Below are positions 1 through 11,296 of a DNA stretch of 64,000 nucleotides, piece by piece. Within the stretch, counting starts at the first letter, position 1; every line of letters starts with the position of its first letter. The stretch covers positions 4,588,001 through 4,652,000 of the forward strand of contig JAYJMM010000123.1 of NCBI GenBank assembly GCA_037349105.1, written 5' to 3'. A model generated the notes under the pieces. It was not told where the DNA came from. It worked only from the letters and a program-made list of their open reading frames with translations, and ran no database searches. Origin of the DNA: Limnomonas spitsbergensis (lineage: Eukaryota; Chlorophyta; Chlorophyceae; Chlamydomonadales). The position numbers and the translations under genes were made by a program.

Positions 1-359
1 CACCCCCCCCCCCTCCACCCTCCCCATCATCTCCACCGACCCCTGTCTCCCCACCTCCACCCACCACTCCCTCCCCACCTCCACGTCCTCCCTCCCCACG
101 TATGTCCTACCACCTCCTGCCCCATCACCCCATCTCCCCCTGCCTCGTCATTGTCCCCACCAACCCCCCCCTTTCCTCCCACACTTCCGCCTTACCCCAC
201 TCCTCCTCCTTACCCATCCTCTGACTTGATTACAAACCGAGAAGTTTCATTTCCACCTTCTCCCCCCAACCCTCCTAACCCCTATCCCCCCACTCCTCCT
301 TACTAATCCTCTGACCTGATTACAAACAAAGAAGTTTCATTCCCACCTTATCCCCCCAC

Positions 360-960
360 TCCCCCTCTTTCCCCCCCCCCCCCCACTCACCCTCCTTACC
401 CCTCTCCCCCCACTCCTCCTCCTTACCCCTCTCCCCCCACTCCTCCTCCTTACCCCTCTCCCCCCACTCCCCCTCCTTACCCCTCTCCCCCCACTCCTCC
501 TCCTTTCCCCTCCCCCCCACCCCTCTTCCTTACCCCCCCCACCCCACCCTCCTTACCCCTCCCCCCCCACTCACCCTCCTTTCCCCTCTTCCCCCACCCT
601 CCCTCCTTACCCCTCTCCCCCCACTCCTCCTCCTTACCCCTCTCCCCCCACTCCTCCTCGTTACCCCCCTCCCCCCACTCCTCCTCTTTACCACTCTCCC
701 CCCACTCCTCCTCCTGACCCCTCTCCCCCCACTCCCCCTCCTTACCCCTCCCCCCCCACTCCTCCTCCTTGACCTTTTCCCCCCACTCCCCCTCCTTACC
801 CCTCTCCCCCCACTCCCCCTCCTTACCCCTCTCCCCCCACTCCTCCTCCTTACCCTCTCCCCCCACTCCTCCTCCTTACCCCTCTCCCCCCACTCCTCCT
901 CCTTACCGATCCTCTAACCTGATAACAAATCGAGCAGTTTCATTTTCACCTTGCCCCCCC
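360..960. repeat. C-rich 27-bp satellite
   Basis: Polypyrimidine tract with a unit of about 27 bp (core CCCCCCACTCCTCCTCCTTA); TTACCCCTCTC recurs at 423 and 450 and onward. The preceding 1-360 is also C-rich but irregular. Long open frames on either strand here are by-products of the repeat and are not called as genes. Confidence 0.85.
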
Positions 961-1014
961 ACATCTCCTTAGCCTTTTCCCCCCACCCCTCCATTTCCCT
1001 CACCTCACCCCTAC

Positions 1015-1425
1015 CCTCACCTGCCCCCTCGTCTGCCCCCTCCCCTGCCCCTTCACCTGCCTCTTCACCTGCCTCTTCACCTGCCCCCTCACCTGCCCCC
1101 TCACCTGCCCCCTCACCTGCCCCCTCACCTGCCCCCTCACCTGCCCCCTCACCTGCCCCCTCACCTTCCCCCTCACCTGCCCCTCACCTGCCCCTCACCT
1201 GCCCCCTCACCTGCCCCCTCACCTGACCCCTCACCTGACCCCTCACCTGACCCCTCACCTGACCCCTCACCTGACCCTCACATGCCCCCTCACATGCCCC
1301 CTCACTTGCCCCCTAACCTGACCCCTCACCTGCCCCCTCACCTGCCCCTTCACCTGCCCCCTCACCTGCTCTCTCACCTGCCCCCTCACCTGCCCCCTCA
1401 CCTGCCCTTTACCTGCTTGTCTGTC
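1015..1425. repeat. 12-bp satellite (CACCTGCCCCCT)n
   Basis: About 30 copies of a 12-bp unit with some 11-bp variants. In one forward frame the 12-bp unit reads Ser-Pro-Ala-Pro, the kind of repeat found in volvocine hydroxyproline-rich glycoproteins, but the 11-bp units near 1180-1210 break the frame and the serine codon is always TCA, unusual for GC-rich algal genes. Most likely intronic satellite upstream of the exon at 1432; a glycoprotein stalk is a weaker alternative. Confidence 0.8.
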
Positions 1426-1431
1426 CCTCAG

Positions 1432-1515
1432 GTATATTGCCGTGGGTGTTGCCGGAGGGTTTCTGTTCCTGGCTGCGATCGCTGCCGGCTTGGTGTTTCT
1501 TGTACAGAGACGCAG
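1432..1515 (+). CDS. candidate exon encoding a transmembrane helix
   Basis: A pyrimidine-rich tract ends in CTCAG, then 84 bp are followed by CAG|GTGGGG. Read from the second base (phase 1), the exon has no stop and encodes Tyr-Ile followed by about 22 hydrophobic residues (core GGFLFLAAIAAGLVFLV) and then Gln-Arg-Arg, a classic single-pass helix with a basic stop-transfer end. This suggests a type I membrane protein whose other exons lie outside or were not recognised. The length is a multiple of three, so phase is kept. Protein identity unknown. Confidence 0.5.
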
Positions 1516-1904
1516 GTGGGGGGCGGGGTGTAGTTGAGGGTGTAGGCTTTCGGGTTTCAAGGTTGCATGGTGGATATTTGAAGGGTTAAGGGTAAAGGGT
1601 TTAGGATCAAAGGTCTAGTGTTAGGTTTAACGGTCAAGGGTTTGAGGTATTCAGTTTACTGATACTGGTTTTCTGGCCTTGAGATGGGGTAGAGGTTGGG
1701 AGGTAAGGGGTATGGTTTGGGGGTTGGGCCCACTGGCCCTCAGAGAATGGGGTCGCCTAATTGCTTGCAATATCTCTGCTTTCATAACTGTGAAATGGCA
1801 CAGCTTTCCAGCTCTGCTTTCATACCTGTAAAATTGCACAGCTTTCCAGCTCTGCTTTCAAAACTGTGAAACTGCACAGCTGGCCAGCTCACTTTCATAC
1901 CTGT

Positions 1905-2765
1905 GAAACTGCATCACAGCCTTGCTTCACTTTCAAAACTGTCAAACTGCCTTGCTACCCATTCATACCAGAGAAGCTGCATCCCAGCCTTGCTTCACTT
2001 TCAAAACTGCCAAACTGCATTGCTACCCATTCATACCAGAGAAGCTGCATCCCAGCCTTGCTTCACTTTCAAAACTGCAAAACTGCATTGCTACACATTC
2101 ATACCAGAGAAGCTGCATCCCAGCCTTGCTTCACTTTCAAAACTGCCAAACTGCATTGCTACCCATTCATACCAGAGAAGCTGCATCCCAGCCTTGCTTC
2201 ACTTTCAAAACTGCCAAACTGCCTTGCTACCCATTCATACCAGAGAAGCTGCATCCCAGCATTGCTTCACTTTTAAAACTGCCAAACTGCCTTGCTACCC
2301 ATTCATACCAGAGAAGCTGCATCCCAGCCTTGCTTCACTTTCAAAACTGCCAAACTGCATTGCTACCCATTTATACCAGAGAAGCTGCATCCCAGCCTTG
2401 CTTCACTTTCAAAACTGCCAAACTGCCTTGCTACCCATTCATACCAGAGAAGCTGCATCCCAGCCTTGCTTCACTTTCAAAACTGTCAAACTGCCTTGCT
2501 ACCCATTCATACCAGAGAAGCTGCATCCCAGCCTTGCTTCACTTTCAAAACTGCCAAACTGCCTTGCTACCCATTCATACCAGAGAGGCTGCATCCCAGC
2601 CTTGCTTCACTTTCAAAACTGCCAAACTGCCTTGCTACCCATTCATACCAGAGAAGCTGCATCCCAGCCATGCTTCACTTTCAAAACTGCCAAACTGCAT
2701 TGCTACCCATTCATACCAGAGAAGCTGCATCCCAGCCTTGCTTCACTTTCAAAACTGCATATCTG
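1905..2765. repeat. 68-bp tandem satellite
   Basis: About 12 copies with period 68 (GAGAAGCTGC at 1971, 2039, 2107 and so on) that differ at a few positions. Because 68 is not a multiple of three, all three forward frames stay open for long stretches; this is a repeat effect. Shorter related units precede it from about 1790. Confidence 0.9.
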
Positions 2766-5700
2766 CTATGCTCTACTTTCATAACTGCATAACTGCCATA
2801 CTCTTCCTTAATAACGTGTGTCCTGATTTTACGGGGTCACGACCTTCTCCAAAGCTTTGTCACTCTTTTCGGATCCTGTGCTCTTGGCAATTGGGCATAT
2901 TCTTCTTCTGTTCATGGACCCCTCCACACACTCCTGCACAGGGAAAAGTGGAACATCACATCAGGTTCAGAGGCATTGCTTGTTCCAGGTGCGCAACTGT
3001 ATTCTTTCTCTAATCGTGCACGATATAGATTTGGAGGACCGCCGGGCGGCCACCAATGCAGGGCCAGGCAGTAGGAAGCAAGCCATGGCTGTGGTTTAAG
3101 TGAAGTGTAGCTGAAGCACCGCCCTCAAGCAAAGAGTTGGAGTTGTGCGCGGGCCTGTGACCATGCAGTGGTCAGGCGATGTCGCAGACCCCTCCCTCGG
3201 GCTATCCAAGCGAAGACCAAGAAATGATTGGCATACAATGGATTATAAATGCATGCCTTGACTCGGAAATGCAGTTGTCTGGGGGTCCTTGAATACTCAT
3301 CCTCGATTTGCAAAGCCAGTGTAAATCGGGAATTGGGAGTTTATGTTCACATTTACTCTAATATTTTGTTCATGTTTATATTTTCCCCTTAGGGACAGCC
3401 AAATATATAATGAATCAACACTCGAGGATAGGCAAGTAAGTAAAATGACACTGATACCAGGTTTCAGGCAGCAGGTGGGTCGTATTTGTTCGTCGTTTTG
3501 CTTCTGCCGTTGAAAACCGGTCGGCGCATTGTCGGCGCCCAGACATCTGCATGTGCCTGACCCTAAAATAATCCGAGAGGGGTGTATTTTATTTTTTCAG
3601 CTGCCACGGGTCAACCTCTGTGCTATCTAAGCTCGCAGCAATACCCGAGTTTCGAAGAAACGCCAGGGATTGTACAACCATCTTCAGTCGGATATATACA
3701 GCACGATACAGCACAATAAGGCACGATACAGCACATGTTGAGCCGGATTGTGCTTCCAAGGTACCACAATGCGGCACGTAGCGACACAACGCGGCTCAAT
3801 ACGGAACAGGTTCAGCCAGATTATGCTGCCAACTTACCATGGCTCCCCGTGCCCAACCCTTTTGGTTTAAAAGGCCTACTGCACTCCCTAGGTTAGCGTA
3901 GTTACCAGGGGTGTTGCCAGTGGGGTTGCCAGTGGGGTGACATCAATGATCGATAAACAATCTCTGGAGTTCTGACCCCTCCACAACATAAATTATGATT
4001 ATAAGCGAGGGCAAAGCATGTCTACAGTACCCGTACTACAAACATTTAATAAGTTGGATCTTTAACTGACTGTTATATTTATTTTGTCGCGACTCAGCTA
4101 CATGTCAGGCATGCTCCAGCCTTTTCGGCCAGCCATACTGCTTTGGCCACCAGTCGTATGCCAGTCCAGATTTGGTCACCATCAGGCCTTTAGCGGCCCC
4201 AGGGCGGCCTGCCACAAATGGCTCCATATCCGAAAAAAATAAACATGGACCGTACCCGGCGTAACATAACGTCAACGTGAGCCCCTTCCCAGGTGCTGCC
4301 TTGCGTAGTCGCCCGTCTGCCCGGCGGTCCCGGCACACCTCAACACACGGCCACGCGAGCTACTGCCCAGCCATATAGCTACACCCGCCACGCGGTGTAA
4401 CTGTAACCCAAACCCATCCTCAGGTACTGCCCGGCTTCGTCGCTCGTTCTATTTTAATTAGCAATGATGCGCCGGCGCTGAAATAATCCCCTGGCCCTGC
4501 CCACTCTCAGATACTGTCGCCCCGGGTCAGCGCTTGTCGGTCATCAGGCCATGGCAGGCCTCACAGGACCACACGAGCGACCGCATGGCGTCCTGGGCGG
4601 CGGCAGCGGCGGCACAATCGGTTGGCAGCGGCGGCGTCCCTTATGTGACCTTGGTGCTGGGGCCCGCGTGCGAGAGCTCTGTGTCAGCATGCAGCGGTTA
4701 AAGGTTTAGGGCTCAGGGTTGGGCGTTTTAACTCTAAATCCTGAACTAATAAAGCGCTGGATCGGTGTCAGCACGCAGGGGAATGGCATGGCCCTCCCAG
4801 CATATCTGATGGCGGCCGCACCTGACGACTTACGACGCCCACGCGGCCGAGACAAAAAGTTTCTAGGGCTCAGAGGTCCAACCACATTGAACTCACGCCT
4901 TGATATCACAGCGTCCGGGCGGGCAGGGCCATGCTGCGGTAACTGATTACCGGTAACCGTGGCCAGGCAATTCGGTCCATACCCTGGTTTTCCCCCAGAG
5001 GAGCTCAAACTAAATAATCATCTCCAAACTTACCGGTACTGAACGAAATGTTTTGTCTCTGCCCTAATTTTGTAGGCCTTATTTTTTCCCTGAACTATTT
5101 TGCACCCACGACATGTTATACAGCTGGAGCTTATCTTCTGCACGATGGGAACCATTGCCACACCATCGTTTCTGGTTGTGCGATGGCTGCGTGCCCAGGG
5201 GGTCACTGCGTTTTCATTCGCTGTTTTAGTGTATTTAGTGCCCCAACCGGGTAGCGAGGACCTGTCCCATGCAAATAATGTGATGCACTGACGGGCTGTA
5301 AAAACTTCATTTGGTGCACAGGCATAGAGTGGTACTTACGTAGTTAGTAGTGATATGCACGAATGTTGAGTATTAATCCGTGCGGTTTCCTTTAATCCTT
5401 CAATTAGTTAGTAGTGGTATACACAAATGTTGAGCATCAATCCGCGTTCTGTCCTTTAGTATTTCTTATTATTGCAGCCAGATGTACGTGGCGTAGTCTT
5501 TTCAGCAAGGCCCAGAATGAAGTGCAACATGATCAACTTCGAGATTGCAGGCATTGCCGATGTGAATATTTGCAGTCCAGTAGAGCATCACTATCTTGAT
5601 GTATGGGATACTGGGACAGTCGCCCGCCAACCGGTTTGGGCACCTGAAAGTAGGACAGCAAAAAGAACATCGGCCCGTCTGGGCTAAATGTACCAGCACA

Positions 5701-6715
5701 TCACAGCTGACCAGCCAATCACCATACAACTCTGAGCCCTGCTCATAGACTAATGTTTGGGTTTTATGTCTGGTGAAGAGTTAGAGTTTCAGTCATAGAC
5801 TCATGTTTTCATGTCAATTAGTTAAGTGGTTTAGGGGGTTTTGTGAAGTTTTTACTGTCCAACGGGGCATCACATTTGATGCATGGGACTTGTGCCCAAC
5901 TGGTAAAGACACTAAATACGCTAGGATAGCGAGCGAAAACCAGTGCCCCCTGGACAAGCAACCACCGAGCATGATTCGTGAGCGAAACTTTTGTGAGCTT
6001 AAGTGTTCTCAAATGTGTGCACTGTCTTTGAAAATCATCCAGATGCGCGCGGCATGTGGAACTAAAGTAAGTAGGTAACATAGTTCAATTAAATATTTAG
6101 AACCGATGATAGATACAGAATGAAGACTAGAGATCGGAAGCATGGAAGACAAAGGAATAAACGTCCTATCAAAGGCTCATAACTCCCCCTCAAACTGAGA
6201 AAACAAAGCATACCGGTAAATCTCTTGTGGCTGACACTCTGGCATGAAAAAACCGACCCGTGCATTGGCATAAAACGGGAGCTGCTTTCCCCCTTGTCTC
6301 CTCCCCAAGGGTGGGCAAGACACACTGGATGCATGAGCTACTCTCCTCATGCATGGCTCAATGCCCTGTGCCCTCTAGCGGGAGGCCATCAGTCTCGAAA
6401 TAAAGAGGGTAGTGCCCCTCGTATGGGTGTTTCGGTAAAGAAAATAGCTAAGGATAGACATGGGCCTTTGAGGGAAGAGTGTTGGCTGATACGGAGGCTG
6501 AAGAAGAAAATGGCCTTTGAAGGACTCCGAAAGTGTGGAAGCCTGAGGTGGATCAGAATCGCCCCAACATATGAGATGGCTGGTGCCGGCGGTTGGGAGA
6601 CAAACAGCGACCCAGAGCCAAGAAACATGTATTTTTCAAACAGGCTGTCGCAGCCTTGTGGGGAAGCTTCGTGAAGTCAGGATTAGACATGCAAGAAAGT
6701 ACACAGCGCTCCGTC
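2766..6715. other. no recognisable gene
   Basis: Short open frames only, with no family I recognise and no convincing exon series. The stretch includes one copy of a dispersed repeat at 4093. Several GGTTTAGGG/GGTTCAGGG-like short runs occur, as throughout the window. Confidence 0.5.
4093..4214 (+). mobile_element. dispersed repeat family A, copy 1
   Basis: Starts CTCAGCTACATGTCAGG and shares CCACCAGTC, CCAG..TTTGGTC and the GGCGGCCTGCC end with the copies at 29533 (same strand) and 25840-26062 (opposite strand). No coding capacity. A short non-autonomous element is likely; its class cannot be decided from these copies. Confidence 0.65.
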
Positions 6716-6719
6716 CGGA

Positions 6720-7200
6720 TCATGCATGCAGATGGTCTGAGCCATGCATGCCGCCGATCTGAATTATGCATGCCGCTGATCTGAACCATGCATGCCGTCG
6801 ATCTGAACCATGGATGCCGCTGATCTGCACCATGCATGCCGCCGATCTGAACCATGCATGCTGCTGATCTGAACCATGCATGCCGCTGATTTGAACCATG
6901 CATGCCGTCGATCTGAACCATGGATGCCGCTGATCTGCACCATGCATGCCGCCGATCTGAACCATGCATGCTGCTGATCTGAACCATGCATGCCGCTGAT
7001 TTGAACCATGTATGCCGCTGATTTGAGCCACGCATGCCGCTGATTTGAACCATGTATGCCGCTGATCTGAATCATGCATGCCGCTGATCTGAACCATGCA
7101 TGCTGCTGATCTCAATGATGCACGTTTCTGATCTGAATCATGCATGCTACTGATTTGAAGTGCATGTTGTTGATCTGGACTATGCAATCAGCTGGTTTGG
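6720..7200. repeat. 22-bp satellite (CATGCATGCCGCTGATCTGAAC)
   Basis: Period 22 (ATGCATG at 6744, 6766 and on), with a five-unit block repeated once (110-bp shift). A lone degenerate copy (ATCATGCATGCCGCC) lies at about 10073 inside the histone cluster. It abuts the H4 3' end. Confidence 0.9.
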
Positions 7201-7350
7201 ACCATGCATGCCTTTTCCTGGTTTTAGACAGGCCATCTAGGGCAGAAGGTTTGTTTACGTGGAAAGGAGGGTGGATGTAAGTGAGGCGTGGGTCTCACAT
7301 TGCCCTTGCCCAATCTCTGCAACAGATCGTCGGTTTGATTTAGGTGTGGT

Positions 7351-7366
7351 GGTGTTGAAAAACACC
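7351..7366 (-). terminator. histone H4 mRNA 3' stem-loop
   Basis: On the minus strand GGTGTTTTTCAACACC, a 6-bp stem with a 4-nt loop (TTTC), 48 bp past the H4 stop. The same 16-mer follows all four histone genes here, as in volvocine replication-dependent histone mRNAs, where it replaces the poly(A) tail. Confidence 0.9.
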
Positions 7367-7413
7367 GGTTTGGATGGGTAGGTCTAGATGTGGAGAGCGA
7401 AGCTGAGAGATGT

Positions 7414-8367
<954 letters not shown>

Positions 8368-8406
8368 GTCTCCTCTGCCTTGCCCTCGTGCTCCATCAAC
8401 CAAACA

Positions 8407-8422
8407 GGTGTTTTTCAACACC
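8407..8422 (+). terminator. histone H3 mRNA 3' stem-loop
   Basis: GGTGTTTTTCAACACC, 39 bp after the H3 stop; identical in stem and loop to those of the other three histone genes. Confidence 0.9.
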
Positions 8423-9029
8423 ACCAACTTATGGTACAACTCTCCATGCGGGGCATATAATGCACATGTGGACCACTGTTTATTCTAGGGTGCTTCAGCT
8501 ATAGCATCACATCATGGCTGCCAGAACTTCGAGCAGCAAGCATCGTGAATTGGGCCACCAGCCGTAGACCGGTCAGTTTTCGGTTGCCATGAAAGCCATC
8601 GGCTTATTTAGTGGTGACCACTTGGTGGCAGAAGTCCTCAGCCAGTTCACTCTTCCTGGCTCCTTCATAATAGGCTGTGAGTGATTGCGTTCACTCGAAA
8701 AGCAACATATGCGTACCAGGAGGTCTGCATGCTGTCGGGGGTGTTAGCTTTTGTTTCTGCCCCCCCCCCCGGTTTCGTGTATCCCGAAAGTTGCTCTACC
8801 TACCCACCACCCAGAGCGTACCTGCATGCGCCAATCCCAACCACCTGGTACATTTATGTCGCAATCTCAGTTGGATACTGACGCTGCTGCTTTGATTGAT
8901 GGCTTCGGTCGGCTTACCTGCCCCACCACAGCTGTCTCCTCCCAGAGGTGGGATTCATACCTGCAGCACCAGTTTACCGCCACTAACCCCCCCTGAATTG
9001 CAGCGCCACCGCCACATCAGCCCCATGAG
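8423..9029. other. spacer between H3 and the RT remnant
   Basis: No gene recognised. Contains a C10 run at 8761 and unassigned sequence; the last part may be further decayed retrotransposon. Confidence 0.4.
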
Positions 9030-9918
9030 AATGCTCAGCTGGAGGATCTCAGCACGCCGGCTGAACAGCTTGCCTCCTGCTTCGAAAGGGCTCCCCCGGC
9101 AGCGGCGGACCTAGAGGGTATGGCGGCCTCCTTCATGAAACTGGCCGTGGTAGTGGATGATTCCGAGGGAAAGCAACGGCACGTCCTCAGGGACCTACTG
9201 TATGAATGGATGACTTCTATGGCAGTGCGGGAGGGGATGGCTAGTGCCTGGCAGCCCGTCAGGATTCCGCCCATTTACAAGAAGGGCGACCCCCTTGACC
9301 TCAGTCATTACAGGCCCATTGCCGTCACTCGTGTGCTGTACCAGCTGTATGTAGCATGCTCACTATCAGTCTGCCACCACTGATGACAGGGCGCGCTAGC
9401 ACGGTCACATCGCTCCAGAGCAGTTTGGATTTCAACGGCGCCGTAGCACGCTTCAGGCTGTTTTCCTCGTCAGGCATGCCGTTCATGCGCAACGGGCAGG
9501 TAGCGGCCGCTGCAAGCTGCATGTGGCCTTATGGACTTTACCAAGGCCTATGACAGCGTGCCACAGGGGCAGCTGTGGCTCTATTTGTCAGAGCACCTTC
9601 ACATGCCTTCAGGTATGTTACGGGCTGCGCAAGTGCTCTATGACGGTGCGGTCTACACACGCACAGATGTTCATGAGAGAACTGGCCCCGTGCCTTACTC
9701 CAGAGGCATCAAGCAGGGTTGCCCTCTGAGCTCCCTGCTCTTCAGCCTGTACATTAGCGACCTGCCGGCCGGATTTGATCGCAGCCAAGTACCCGGCAGA
9801 AGCAGTTGTGCTGGAGGCGGGGCGACAATGAAGGTGCCTGTTATGCGCGGATGATCTCTCCCTCCTAACTGGCAGCTCAGCAGGGCTAAAACGCATGCTA
9901 GATGCCCTACATGAATAA
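9030..9918 (+). pseudogene. non-LTR retrotransposon reverse transcriptase remnant
   Basis: Pieces of an RT domain lie in order but in different frames: IPPIYKKGDPLDLSHYRPIA (from about 9266), EQFGFQRRRST (about 9419), MDFTKAYDSVPQGQLW (motif A, 9531), GIKQGCPLSSLLF (motif B, about 9708) and the YADD catalytic box near 9842, split by a 2-nt insertion. At least three frame breaks, no endonuclease and no full ORF, so a dead, truncated LINE-type copy. It was inserted between the two histone gene pairs. Confidence 0.85.
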
Positions 9919-9939
9919 AGTTGACTTGATTTCCTGCAT

Positions 9940-10045
9940 GTCTTTCCCTTTTGTGCCTTTTCCCTTGACCTTCCTAGCTGACTTATGTTAGCCGGCGGGG
10001 CCGAGCTTTACTTAAGCAGGGCCCAGAGGTGTAATGTCATTGAAA
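9940..10045 (+). mobile_element. dispersed repeat family B, copy 1
   Basis: CCCTTGACCTTCCTAGCTGA...AGCAGGGCCCAGAGGTGTAATG; the same block recurs at about 12565-12654 and its end at 50511-50539. Opposite-strand copies of the end lie at 11445-11468 and 12929-12952. Confidence 0.6.
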
Positions 10046-10162
10046 CAGAACATGTCGGATTGCTGATCAGGATCATGCATGCCGCCAAAAGTAGACACAA
10101 TTACGCCTTTTATGTCACAAGTGTGGGTGAAGCAATGGGGCCAGTATTGGTGGAGTATTGGT

Positions 10163-10178
10163 GGTGTTGAAAAACACC
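10163..10178 (-). terminator. histone H2B mRNA 3' stem-loop
   Basis: Minus-strand GGTGTTTTTCAACACC, 49 bp beyond the H2B stop. Confidence 0.9.
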
Positions 10179-10226
10179 GGTTTTATCTAACGAGGTAGGG
10201 ACCCAGCCAGACGGTAGATGAGCTGC

Positions 10227-10613
10227 TTAGGCCGAGGTGAACTTGGTGACAGCCTTGGTGCCCTCAGAGACAGCATGCTTGGACAGTTCTCCGGGCAGGA
10301 CAAGGCGCACAGCGGTCTGGATCTCACGGGACGTCATTGTGGGCTTCTTGCTATAGCGGGACAGGCGCGCAGCTTCGGTGGCGATCTTGTCGAACATATC
10401 GTTCATGAGGGAGTTGAGGATGCTCATGGCCTTGGAGGAGACGCCAGTGTCGGGGTGAACCTGTTTGAGCACTTTGTACAGGTAGATCTTGTAGGACTCG
10501 ACTGCCTTGCCGGATTTCTTCTTCTTCTTGCCATCGGCGACCTTGACTGCGACCTTCTTCTCGGCAGTGGCCACTGCAGTGGGCTTCTTATCTGCGACTG
10601 TCTTGGGTGCCAT
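10227..10613 (-). CDS. H2B: histone H2B
   Basis: The 128 codons: a Lys/Ala-rich tail ending [13 protein letters not shown], then the conserved fold ([49 protein letters not shown]) and the C-terminal AVTKFTSA, whose lysine is the usual ubiquitination site. Complete and intronless. Pairs with H2A; the two genes share a 220-bp divergent promoter. Confidence 0.98.
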   Translation of the reverse strand: MAPKTVADKKPTAVATAEKKVAVKVADGKKKKKSGKAVESYKIYLYKVLKQVHPDTGVSSKAMSILNSLMNDMFDKIATEAARLSRYSKKPTMTSREIQTAVRLVLPGELSKHAVSEGTKAVTKFTSA

Positions 10614-10833
10614 TATATTGATACGAAATTTCAGCAGTGTGTGGGTTCATCACGTGAGTCGCGAGTCGCTTATGTACCGGTAGTGTACAAATGTTCGGAC
10701 GATCGGATCAGCAGACACCGACAGCTGGCTGGTCTGCTGATCCGGCCTTCAAGTCGTCTATTTAAATGGCACATGGCTCTGGTTTTACACATCCTCCTAT
10801 ATAACCCCCAAATTTATACTCCTCTTCGATAAC
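10614..10833. promoter_or_regulatory. bidirectional H2B/H2A promoter
   Basis: CGGATCAGCAGA (10704-10715) and its reverse complement TCTGCTGATCCG (10733-10744) flank an 17-bp centre; both match the elements in the H4/H3 promoter. TATATAA at 10798-10804 lies about 30 bp before the H2A start, implying a very short 5' leader. Confidence 0.65.
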
Positions 10834-11238
10834 ATGGCAATTAAGACAGTATCCTCTGGAGGTGGTCGCGGCAAGGCCGCAGGAGGCAAGAAGGCCGTAT
10901 CGCGCAGTGCCAAGGCCGGTCTTCAGTTCCCCGTGGGCCGTGTCGCCCGCTACCTGAAGAAGGGCAAATACGCTGAGCGCATCGGCGCTGGCGCACCAGT
11001 CTACCTGGCCGCAGTCCTTGAGTACATCGCTGCTGAAGTGCTGGAGCTAGCCGGCAACGCTGCCCGCGACAACAAGAAGAACCGCATCATCCCCCGCCAC
11101 ATCCAGCTGGCCATCCGTAATGACGAGGAGCTGAGCAAGCTGCTGGGCACTGTCACCATTGCATCTGGTGGTGTGCTGCCCAACATCCACTCCGTCCTAC
11201 TGCCCAAGAAGAGCAAGAATGAGGAGGAGTCGGCCTAA
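10834..11238 (+). CDS. H2A: histone H2A
   Basis: The 134 codons. The fold ([20 protein letters not shown], then [16 protein letters not shown] and [17 protein letters not shown]) and the acidic-patch residues ([14 protein letters not shown]) are intact. The N-terminus [14 protein letters not shown] is a few residues longer than the common SGRGK form. The tail ends [10 protein letters not shown] with no SQ(E/D) motif, so it is a canonical H2A and not H2A.X. Intronless. Confidence 0.98.
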   Translation: MAIKTVSSGGGRGKAAGGKKAVSRSAKAGLQFPVGRVARYLKKGKYAERIGAGAPVYLAAVLEYIAAEVLELAGNAARDNKKNRIIPRHIQLAIRNDEELSKLLGTVTIASGGVLPNIHSVLLPKKSKNEEESA

Positions 11239-11280
11239 GTCGCCCACAATCATCCGCCCACTCCACTCACAAACCAAACC

Positions 11281-11296
11281 GGTGTTTTTCAACACC
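11281..11296 (+). terminator. histone H2A mRNA 3' stem-loop
   Basis: GGTGTTTTTCAACACC, 42 bp past the H2A stop, preceded by AAACC as for H4 and H3. Confidence 0.9.

Noticed and set aside
1866..3013. Overlapping forward frames of 136-363 codons
   Set aside because: Produced by the 68-bp satellite; all three frames are open with the same cyclic peptide.
6553..7187. Minus-strand frames of 100-166 codons
   Set aside because: Translation of the 22-bp satellite.
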